Shown one piece after another: positions 11,201 to 21,536 of a stretch of 64,000 nt of DNA. The stretch's first letter is position 1, and each line of letters opens with the position of its first letter. This stretch comes from Kutzneria sp. 744 (GTDB lineage Bacteria > Actinomycetota > Actinomycetes > Mycobacteriales > Pseudonocardiaceae): the NCBI RefSeq assembly GCF_000568255.1, contig NZ_KK037166.1, positions 8,655,257-8,719,256 of the forward strand, read 5' to 3'. Both the position numbers and the translations under genes were made by a program. The notes beneath the pieces were generated by a model. The model was not told where the DNA came from. It made no database searches and was given only the letters and a program-made list of their open reading frames with translations.

Positions 11201-14200
11201 GCCAAGCGGATCGAGCGCGTGTGGGCCCCGAAGGCAGAAGCCGCGCGGCACCTGCACGAACTCACCAGCGACCTCAAGGCCTTCGTGCTGTTCTCCTCGG
11301 TCGCCGGCACCTTCGGCGGAACCGCGCAGGCGAATTACGCTGCTGCCAACGTTTTCCTGGACGCGCTGGCCCAGCATCGGCGGGCCAACGGACAGCCGGC
11401 GGTGTCGCTGGCCTGGGGGCCGTGGGCGCAGGTGGGCGGCATGGCCGACCTGCTGACGGCCGCCGACCTCCAGCGCCTGGAGCGGGCCGGCATGCCGGTG
11501 TTGCTGCCGGAGGAGGGCCTTGCCCTGTTCGACAGCGCTCTCAAGGCCGATCTCGCCACGGTGGTGCCGTTCCGGCTCGACCTGAGCACGCTGCGCGCGC
11601 AGGCCGCGGTGCAGCCGCCGATCCTGCACGGCCTCGTCCGCGTCCCGTCGAAGCGGACCGCCGGCGGCGGCTCGTCGTTGGAGCGCCGACTGGCCGGCCT
11701 CGACGCCGGCGAGCGCGAGCGGCTACTGGTTGCCTTGGTGCGTAAGCACGTCGCCGAGGTTCTCGGCCACGCGACGGTCGACGCGATCGACCCGGACCGG
11801 GCATTCAACGAGCTGGGCTTCGACTCGCTGTCCGCGGTCGAGCTCCGCAACCAGCTCGGCGGCGAGACCGGCCTGCGCCTGCCGGCCACCCTGGTGTTCG
11901 ACTACCCGACGACCCGTGCGGTCGCCGGCTACCTGGTGAACAGCTTCGCCGGCGCGGCCAAGACCGTGAAGACCCGGGCCAGGTCCACTTCGGACGAACC
12001 GATCGCCATCGTCGGCATGGCCTGCCGCTACCCCGGCGGCGTCACCTCGCCGGACGACCTGTGGCAGCTGGTGTTCAACGGCGTCGACGCGGTCACCGAC
12101 TTCCCGGCCGACCGTTGCTGGGACACCGAGCGGATCTACGACCCGAGCGGCGAGCGCCCCGGCAGCACCTACACCAAGCGCGGCGCCTTCCTCCACGACG
12201 CGGCCCTGTTCGACCCGGGCTTCTTCGGCATCAGCCCGAACGAGGCGCTGGAGATGGACCCGCAGCAGCGGCTGCTGCTGGAGACGGCGTGGGAGACGTT
12301 CGAGAGCGCCGGCATCGACCCGGGACCGTTGCGCGGCAGCGACACCGGCGTTTTCGCCGGCATGATGTACCACGACTACAAGGTCAACAACAACACGGGA
12401 TCCATTGCCTCGGGCCGGGTTTCCTACACCTTCGGTTTCGAGGGGCCGGCCGTCACCATCGACACGGCGTGCTCGTCCTCGCTGGTCGCGCTGCACTGGG
12501 CGATCCAGGCGCTGCGGTCGGGGGAGTGCTCGCTGGCATTGGCCGGCGGTGTCGCGGTGATGGCGACGCCGGAGACGTTCGTCGAGTTCAGCAAGCAGCG
12601 CGGGCTTTCTCCGGACGGCCGCTGCAAGTCCTTCGCCGGGGCCACCGACGGCACGGGTTGGGGTGAGGGCGTCGGCCTGATCCTGGTCGAGCGGCTGTCC
12701 GACGCCCGCCGCAACGGCCACAACGTTCTTGCTGTGGTCAAGGGTTCGGCCGTCAATCAGGACGGCGCGTCCAACGGCTTGACCGCGCCCAACGGCCCCG
12801 CGCAGCAGCGCGTGATCCAGCAGGCCCTGGCCAACGCCGGCCTGTCGGCGGCCGACGTCGACACCGTCGAGGCACACGGCACCGGCACCACCCTAGGCGA
12901 TCCCATTGAGGCGCAAGCACTTCTGGCCACCTACGGCCAGGACCGGTCCGAGCCGCTGTGGTTGGGGTCGATCAAGTCCAACATGGGCCACACCCAGTCG
13001 GCCGCGGGTGTTGCCGGCATCATCAAGATGATCATGGCTATGCGGCACGGGGTGCTGCCACGGACGCTGCACGTCGACGTGCCGACCCCGCACGTGGACT
13101 GGACCGCCGGCAACATCGAGCTCCTCACTGAGGCCCGCCCGTGGCCGTCGGTCGACCGCCCTCGCCGGGCCGGCATCTCTTCGTTCGGCATCAGCGGCAC
13201 CAACGCCCACGTCATCATCGAGCAGGCCGAGCCGGAGATCGCCGAGCGGACCGTCGAGTCGCGCCCGGTCCCGGTGCTCGTCTCCGCCAAGACCGCCGAT
13301 GGCCTGACGTCTCAGCTCGCGCGTCTGTCCGATGTGGACGGCGATGTGCTGGACGTCGCCTACTCGCTGGCTACGCTGCGGGCCCCGCTGGAGCACCGCG
13401 CCGCTTTCGTCGCCGACGACCGCGAGGGCTTGGCCCGCGGGCTGGCTTCGGCCAACCGCGTCGTCGCCGGCAAGGGCCTGACGGCGTTCCTGTTCACCGG
13501 TCAGGGTTCGCAGCGGATCGGCATGGGGCAGGAGCTGTACGAGCGGTTCCCGGTGTTCGCGGAGGCTTGGGATGCGGCGGTAGATCCCCAGGTTGCCGCC
13601 ATCATCTGGGGCGAGGACCAGGATGCCCTCAATCAGACCGGCAACGCTCAGCCCGCGCTGTTCGCCTTCGAAGTTGCACTGTACCGTTTAGTTCAGTCTT
13701 GGGGCGTGCGGCCCGACTTCGTGGCCGGTCACTCCGTGGGTGAGATCGCGGCGGCCCATGTGGCCGGGGTCCTCTCGCTGCCCGACGCCCGGAAACTGGT
13801 CGCGGCCCGTGGTCGTCTGATGCAGGCGCTGCCGACCGGCGGTGCCATGGTCGCCATCCAGGCCACCGAAGACGAGATCACCCTGCGCGAAGGCATGGGT
13901 ATCGCGGCCATCAACGGCCCGCAGTCCGTGGTCATCTCCGGCGACGAAGAGGCCGTGCTGGCCATCCAAGCCGAGTTCGAGGCCATGGGCCGCAAGACCA
14001 CACGCCTGAAGGTGTCGCACGCGTTCCACTCGCCGTTGATGGAGCCGATGCTGGAGGAGTTCCGGGCGATCGTCGAAGGCCTGACCTTCGCCGAGCCGAA
14101 GATCCCGGCGGTGATCACCTCGGCCGGCGGCGGCACGTGGGCGGAGCCGGAGTACTGGGTCAACCACGTCCGCGAAGCGGTTCGGTTCGCCGATGCCATC

Positions 14201-16780
14201 ACGGAACTTAACGTCCAAGGCGTTACGAAGTTCGTCGAGATCGGACCGGACGGCGTGCTGGCCGGCATGGGGGCCACCTGTGTGGAGGACGCGGTGTTCC
14301 TCGCCACCCAGCGCCGGGAGAAGCCACAAGAGCGGGAGTTGGTGGCGAGCCTGGCCCAGGCCTGGGCCAACGGCGTGACCGTCGACTGGACGAAGTTCTT
14401 CGCCGGCCGCGAGGCCCGCCGCGTCGAGCTGCCGACCTACGCCTTCCAGCACCAGCACTTCTGGGTCAACTCGGTCATCGCCGACGGCGCGGACGTCAAC
14501 TCGGCCGGCCTGGACGCCATCGACCACCCGCTGCTCGGCGCGGCCGTCCCGGCCGCCGAAGGCGACGGCGTGGTGCTGACCGGCCGCATCTCGACGGAAA
14601 CCCAGCCCTGGCTGGCCGACCACGACGTGCTCGGCAGCATCCTGTTCCCCGGCGCCGGCTTCGTCGAACTGGCCCTCCAGGCAGCAGCCCGGGTCGACGC
14701 CGACCTGATCGAGGAGCTCACCCTCGAAGCCCCGCTTGTGCTGCCCGAGACCGGCGACGTGACGATCCAGGTCGTCGCCACGAGCAACAAAGTCAGCATC
14801 TACTCCCGCGGCGAAGACGGGTGGATCCGCCACGCCACGGCTGTCCTGGCCACCGGCGCCCCGGCCGGCGAGACCTTCGACCTGCCCACCGGCGGCACGC
14901 CGATCGACATCGACCTGCTGCCCCTCGGCTTCGGCTACGGGCCAACCCTCCAAGGCATCCAAGCGGTCAAGGTCGGCGACGAGATCTACGCCGAAGTCAC
15001 GGTGCCCGAGGTCGACGAGCGCTTTGCGCTGCACCCGGCGCTGCTCGAAACGGCGCTCCAGCCGACGATCACCGACACCGTGATCCCGTCCACCTATCGC
15101 GGAATCGCCCTGCACCGCACGGGAACCGGCACGATTCGGGCTCGCATCGCCGGCGGGACGATCACCCTGGCCGACGACAACGGCCCGGTGGCGACCATCG
15201 CCGCGGTCGAAACCCGCCCGATCACCGCCGACCAGCTCGCCGCGACCGGTGACGACCTGTACCGCGTCGACTGGGTCGCCGCCCCGAACGGCCGCCCCAC
15301 CGACGAGACGTGGTCGGACGAGCTGCCGCTGGCCGACTGGGCCGAGTGGCTGCCGACCCTCGACGCCGCGGACGTCGTGCACGTCCAGTGCCCGCCCGAC
15401 GGCTCGCCGACCGAGGCCAAGGCCGCCGCCCGACAACTCCTCGGCCTGATCCGGGAATTCGACGGAAAGCTGGTCCTCACCGGCCACAACGGCGCGCTGT
15501 GGGGCCTGGTCCGCTCGGCCCAGGAGGAGAACCCCGGCCGGTTCGCACTGCTCGACACCGACGGCAGCGTTGACGCCAAGAAGGCCGTCGACACCGGCGA
15601 ACCCGAGCTGCGCGTCCGCGACGGCAAGATCCTCATCCCGAGGCTGACCGCCGCCCGACCGGGCGCCGAACGCCCGATCGGCAAGACCGTGCTGATCACC
15701 GGCGGCAAGCACGGCATCGGCAAGGCCATCGCCGACCACCTCGCCGCCAAGGGCGTGAAGGTCCTGCACAAGCCGGGCAAACAGAAGATCGACACGGTCA
15801 TCCACGCCGAGTCGCTGACCGACAACGCGTTGTTGGCCGACATGACCGACGATCAGCTCGACCGCGTCCTCGACCAGACGATCGACGGCGCCTGGAACCA
15901 CCGCGATGCCAACCTGATCCTCGTCTCCTCGGCGACGAGCCTGCTGCTCGGCACCGGCCAGGCCAACTTCGCCGCCGCCACCGGCTACCTCAACTTGTTG
16001 GCCGCGCACCACAACGGCGTGGCCATCGCCTTCGGCGCGCTGGACAACGGCGACGAGGCCTATGCGGAACGCATGCGCCGCATGGGAACCCCGGTGCTCA
16101 CCGCCGACGAGATCGGGCCCCTGTTCGACCGGGCCCTGACCGTCGACGACACGCTGGTCGTGCCGCTGAAGCTGGACAAGGCGGCGCTGCGGGCCCGGCC
16201 CGAGGGCCTGCCGACGCTGCTGCGCGGCCTGGTCCGGATCCCGGCCCGGCAGTCGCAGCAAAGTGACACTTCGTTGCGTGAACGGCTGGCCGAGCTGCCC
16301 GAGGCCGACCGCGAGCGGCTGCTGCTCGACCTGGTCGGCAAGCATGTGGCGGCGGTGCTCGGCCACGACTCGTCCACCTCGATCGAGCCGGACCGGGCGT
16401 TCAAGGAGCTGGGCTTCGACTCGCTGACCGCCGTCGAGCTGCGCAAGCAACTCGGCCTTGCCACCGGCCTCCAGCTGCCGGCCACGCTCGTCTTCGACTA
16501 CCCGACCTCCCAGGACGTCGCCGACCACCTGCGGGAGCTGCTGCAGCCCGGCGAGTTCGACCCGGCCCAGCAGCTGATCGCCGAGATCGGCCGGTTGGAG
16601 GCCACGCTGTCGGCCACCGAGGTGAACGGGTCCCGACCCAAGGTCACCGCCCGGCTGGAGGCCCTGCTGCGCAAATGGCGCGACAACGAGGAAATCGCCA
16701 ATGCCTCGGAGGGGAGTCTGGACGAGGCCACCGACGACGAGCTGTTCGCGGCCCTGGACAACGAACTCGGCATTTCCTGA
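2218..16780 (+). CDS. Modular type I PKS, three modules (PKS1), with one frameshift
   Basis: About 4853 residues once one extra G in the run 5894-5898 is removed. The protein opens with a coiled-coil docking helix ([16 protein letters not shown]). Module 1: KS 2317-3550, AT 3808-4770, DH 4840-5620, KR about 5690-6790, ACP 6860-7115. Module 2: KS 7180-8410, AT 8640-9650, DH 9709-10480, KR 10500-11600, ACP 11690-11935. Module 3: KS 11994-13230, AT 13484-14460, DH 14522-15230, KR about 15480-16200, ACP 16270-16545. All KS have Cys (TACSSS) and both His. All AT have GHSVGE and HAFH, hence malonyl-CoA. DH1 and DH2 keep HxxxGxxxxP and HPALLD. In module 3 the DH Asp is Glu (HPALLE), and the KR lost its Tyr (Phe at 15968-15970) and Asn (Thr), so a ketone is expected. 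KR2 has LDD (B type); KR1 has AEN instead. A C-terminal docking tail ends in LDNELGIS. Confidence 0.93.
5894..5898 (+). other. Frameshift site in PKS1 (G5 run)
   Basis: The frame ends at 5991 unless one G of this run is dropped. With four G the protein reads through the conserved [15 protein letters not shown] of the KR structural subdomain and stays open to 16780. One extra G, probably a homopolymer error. Confidence 0.85.
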
Positions 16781-16801
16781 CCACGGAGATTGGCTGACTT
16801 G

Positions 16802-19800
16802 ATGAGCACCGACGACAAGCTCCGCGACTACCTCAAGCGGGCCACCTCGGAACTGCAGCAGGTGCGCCGCCAGCTCCGCGAGGCCGAGGCCAGGCAGCAC
16901 GAGCCGATCGCCATCGTGGCCATGAGCTGCCGTTATCCCGGGGACGTCACCACGCCGGAGGGCCTGTGGGACCTGGTCGCCTCCGGCGGCGACGGCATCA
17001 GCATGCTGCCCACCAACCGCGGCTGGGACGTCGAGGGCCTTTACGACCCGGAGCCGGGCACGCCGGGCAAGACGTACTCGCGCGAGGGCGGCTTCCTGCA
17101 CGACGCCGGCGAGTTCGACGCCGACTTCTTCCGGATCAGCCCGCGCGAGGCCAAGGAGACCGACCCGCAGCAGCGGCTCCTGCTGGAGCTGGTGTGGGAG
17201 GCACTTGAACGCGCCGGTATAGATCCGACCACGCTGAAGGGCAGCCGCACCGGCGTGTTCGCCGGCGTCGCCTACCACGACTACTGGCCCGGCGGCGGCG
17301 TCGGCAGCCTGGCCAGCGTCGTCTCCGGCCGTGTCGCCTACACACTGGGCCTGGAGGGGCCGGCGGTCACCGTCGACACCGCGTGCTCGTCTTCGCTGGT
17401 CGCGCTGCACTGGGCGATGCAGGCCCTGCGCAACGGGGAATGCGAGCTGGCACTGGCCGGCGGCGTGACCGTCATGTCCACACCGGACTCTTTCGTCGGC
17501 TTCAGCGAGCAGCGCGGCCTGGCCGCCGACGGCCGCTGCAAGTCCTTCGCCGCCGCGGCCGACGGCACCGGCTGGGGCGAAGGCATCGGCATGTTGTTGG
17601 TGGAGCGGCTTTCCGACGCCCAGCGCAACGGCCACCCGATCCTCGCGGTGGTCCGGGGGAGCGCGGTCAACCAGGACGGCGCCTCCAACGGCCTGTCCGC
17701 CCCCAACGGCCCGTCGCAGCGACGGGTGATCGAGGCGGCGCTGGCCGCCGCGCAGCTTTCCGCCGCCCAGGTCGACGTCGTCGAGGCGCACGGCACCGGC
17801 ACCACGCTGGGCGACCCGATCGAGGCGCAGGCTTTGCTGGCCACGTATGGGAAGGACCGCGAGCGGCCGCTGTGGCTGGGCTCGATCAAGTCCAACATCG
17901 GCCACGCCCAGGCGGCGGCCGGCGTGTCCGGCATCATCAAGATGGTCATGGCGATGCGGCACGGCGTCATGCCGAAGCTGCTGCACCTGGACGAGCCGAC
18001 GCCGCAGGTGGACTGGACCGCCGGCAACATCGAGCTGCTGGCCGAGACCAAGCCCTGGCCGGAGACCGGCGAGCCGCGTCGGGCCGGCATCTCGTCGTTC
18101 GGCCTGAGCGGCACCAACGCGCACGTGATCATCGAAGAGGCGCCGGTGGCCGAGGTGCCGGCGCGGAACGTCGAACGCCGGGTGGTGCCGTGGCTGATCT
18201 CCGGCCGCACCGCGCAGGCGTTGGCGGACCAGGCTTCGCGTCTGTCCGATGTGGACGCTACTGAGCCGGTCGACGCGGCGTTTTCGCTGGCCACCGGGCG
18301 TACCGCGTTCGACCAACGGGCCGCCGTCATCGGCGTCGAGCAGGACGACTTCATCCGCGGTCTCAAGTCCATCGCCGACGGCACACCGGGCGCGGGAGTG
18401 GTGACCGGCGCCGCCCTCGCCGGCAAGACTGCCTTTCTGTTCACCGGTCAGGGTTCGCAGCGGATCGGCATGGGCCGCGAGCTGCATGCGGCTTTTCCGG
18501 TCTTTGCGGCGGCTTGGGACGAGGCGGTCGACGCCGACCTGTCCGCACAGGTCTGGGGCGCTGACCAGGACGTTCTGAACCGCACCGGCACCGCGCAGCC
18601 GGCGCTGTTCGCGTTCGAAGTCGCACTGTACCGTTTAGTTCAGTCCTGGGGTGTGAAGCCCGACTTCGTGGCCGGCCACTCGGTCGGCGAGATCGCGGCG
18701 GCCCACGTGGCCGGCGTGCTGTCCCTGGAGGACGCCCGGAAGCTGGTCAACGCCCGCGGCAAGCTGATGCAGGCCCTGCCGGCCGGCGGCGCGATGGTGG
18801 CGATACAGGCGTCCGAGGGCGAGATCGAGCTGCGGGACGGCGTGAGCATCGCGGCGGTCAACGGCCCGCAGTCGGTGGTGATCTCCGGTGACGAGGCCGC
18901 GTGTCTCGCGATCAAGGCGGACTTCGAGGCGCGGGGTCGCAAGACCACCCGGCTCAAGGTCTCGCACGCGTTCCACTCGGCCCTGATGGAGCCGATACTG
19001 GACGAGTTCCGCAAGGTTGTCGAGGGTCTGACCTTCACCGAACCGTCCCTGAGCGTGGTGACCACCTCGGCCGGCAGCGGGCAGTGGACCGAGCCGGAGT
19101 ACTGGGTCGACCACGTGCGGGCGGCCGTCCGGTTCGCCGACGCGGTGGCCGGGCTCAGGGCCCAGGGCGTGACCAAGTTCGTGGAGATCGGCCCGGACGG
19201 CGTGCTGACCGGCATGGGCTCGAACTGTGTTGAGGACGCGGCCTTCACGGCCCTCCAGCGGCGCGACAAGGCGGAGGAGCGCGAGCTGGTTTCCGGCCTG
19301 GCGCAAGCGTTTGCCCATGGCGTGACCGTGGACTGGACCAAGTTCTTCGAGGGCCGCGAGGCACGGCGGATCGACCTGCCGACCTACGCCTTCCAGCACC
19401 AGTTCTACTGGCGGGACAAGGAAGCCCTGGTCGCCTCGGCCGACCCGATCGACGCCGCCTTCTGGGACGCCGTCGAGCGTGAGGACCTCGCCGACCTGGC
19501 CGACCGACTGGAGCTCCAGCCGGGCGTGCTCGGCGAGGTGCTGCCGGCGATGTCCGCGTGGCGCAGGCAGTACCGCGACCAGGCCATGGTGGATTCCTGG
19601 CGCTACAAGGTGAGCTGGCTGCCGGTCGAGGAGGTGCAGGCCGAATCCCTGCTCGGCACCTGGCTCGTCGTGGTGCCCAAGGGTTTCAAGGACCACGAGC
19701 TGACCAGGGCCGTTGCCGCCGCGACCGACGTCGAGATCCTCGAGTTCGCCGACGCCGACCGCGCCGGCCTCGTCACCCAGCTCGGCAGCCACGCCCCGGC

Positions 19801-21498
19801 CGGCGTGCTCTCGCTGCTGGCGCTGGACGACACACCGCACCCGCTCTACCCGGCGATGTCCACCGGCGGCACCGCGACCGTCGCCCTCGCCCAGGCCTTG
19901 GCCGACGCCGGTGTCACCGGAAAGCTGTGGTGCGTCACGGCCGGCGGTGTCGCCGTGGCCGACAGCACCGAGCTGACCAGCGCCACTCAGGGTTCGTTGT
20001 GGGGCCTCGGCGGCGTCCTGGCGCTGGAGCACGCCGACACCTTCGGCGGCATGATCGACATCGAGAGCGTCGACGAGACGACGGTGCGCCGCCTGCTCGG
20101 CGCCCTGTCCGGCATCGACGACGAGGACCAGATCGCGCTGCGGGCCAACGGTCGATTCGCCCGCCGCATGGTTCGCGCCGGCCTGAACGGATCCGCGCCC
20201 AAGCGGTCGTGGAAGCCGCGTGGCGCAACGCTGATCACCGGCGGCACCGGCGGGCTCGGTGCCCACGTCGCCCGCTGGCTCGCAGGCAACGGCGCCGAGC
20301 ACCTGGTGCTCACCAGCCGTCGGGGCAGCGCCGCCGAGGGCGTCAGCGAGCTGGAGGCGGAGCTGAAGGAGCTTGGCGCCGAGGTCAGCGTCGTCGCCTG
20401 CGACGTCGCCGACCGCGAGGCCGTGCGCGAACTCCTCGACGGCATCCCGAATCTGACCACCGTCGTGCACGCGGCCGGTGTGTCGCAACGGATCGCGGCC
20501 GTCGAGGAGATCACGCTGGACGAGTTCGCCGAGGTCGGTCGGGCCAAGGTCCTCGGCGCCGTGCACCTCGACGAGCTGCTCGGGGACCGTGAGCTCGACG
20601 CCTTCGTGCTCTTCTCCTCCGGCTCCGCGATCTGGGGCAGCAGCGGCCAGTCCGGCTACGGCACGGCCAACGCCCACCTCGACGCCCTGGCCCACCAACG
20701 CATTGCCCGGGGTCGCACGGTCACCTCGATCGCCTGGAGCTCTTGGGAAAGCGGCATGGTAAGGAGATGGTCGTCGCCTTCATGCAGCGCATGCCGGCGA
20801 TGCCGCCCAAGCAGGCCATCAACGCCATGCAGCAGGCCCTCGACAACGCCGACGCGCACATCGTCATCGCCGACTTCGACTGGGCCAAGTTCGTGCCCAC
20901 CTTCACCATGACCCGCCCGCGGCCGTTGCTCGACGCGCTGCCGGACGTCCGCGAGGTCCTCGACGGTGGAGAGGAAGCCGCCGGCGAGTCGGCGTTCGCC
21001 GCCAAGCTGGCCGGCCTGTCCGACGCCGAGCGCGGCCGCGCGGTGCTGGACCTGGTGCGCAGCCACGTCGCCGCCGTGCTCGGCTACGACGATCCGTCCA
21101 CACTGGACCCGAGTCGGCCGTTCGAGGGGCTGGGCTTCGACTCGGTCAGCGCCGTCGACCTGCGCAATCGTCTCGGCACGGCAACGGGTCTGAAGCTGTC
21201 GTCCACTTTGGTCTTCGAGTACACGTCCACCTCCGCGGTGGCCGACTACCTCAAGTCGCTGCTGGGCGAGAGCGCCGGCGGCGTGCTGCCGGTGCTGGCC
21301 GACCTGGACCGGCTGGAGGAGACCGTGCTGGCGCTGTCGGCCGAGGACCTTGAGCGAAACCGCATCACCTCCCGGCTGCAGAGCCTCATCGGCCGGATCG
21401 GCGACCTGCTGGGCGACGGCAAGGAGGGCGTCGCACTGGACGACGCCAGCGCCGACGACGTTTTCGACTTCATCGACAAGGAACTCGGTCTTGCCTGA
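16802..21498 (+). CDS. Modular type I PKS, single KS-AT-KR-ACP module (PKS2), with one frameshift
   Basis: About 1565 residues after restoring one missing G near 20757. Order: docking helix ([16 protein letters not shown]), KS 16900-18140 (TACSSS, HGTGT, GHAQ), AT 18430-19400 (GHSVGE, HAFH, malonyl), KR about 19590-20870, ACP 20990-21245 ([12 protein letters not shown]) and a C-terminal docking tail ending [11 protein letters not shown]. There is no DH or ER. The KR has GGTGGLG and the catalytic Tyr at 20657-20659. It lacks LDD and has Trp eight residues before the Tyr ([10 protein letters not shown]), the A-type fingerprint, so an L-configured beta-hydroxyl is predicted. ATG 16802 is preferred over TTG 16790, which crowds the GGAG at 16785-16788; 21 nt separate it from PKS1. 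This is the only visible module expected to leave an alcohol. Confidence 0.92.
20754..20761 (+). other. Frameshift site in PKS2 (missing G)
   Basis: The frame runs into unrelated residues after SSWESGM. Inserting one G after atg (atgggtaag instead of atggtaag) continues as [17 protein letters not shown] and reaches the ACP. A single-base deletion in a G run is the simplest reading. Confidence 0.8.
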
Positions 21499-21536
21499 CC
21501 GTGCGGTGACCCACTTGAAGGACGCGTGAGGCTGGG

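Noticed and set aside
5903-16780. PKS1 as two separate genes starting at 5903
   Set aside because: The second frame would start in the middle of a KR structural subdomain. Dropping one G gives a continuous conserved sequence.
13688-18487. Very long minus-strand open frame (about 1600 codons), with similar minus-strand frames at 8855-11629, 57292-61209 and 61746-63995
   Set aside because: They lie exactly opposite PKS domains, are low-complexity in Arg/Gly/Ala/His/Gln and lack ribosome sites and known motifs. They are antisense shadows of GC-rich codons.
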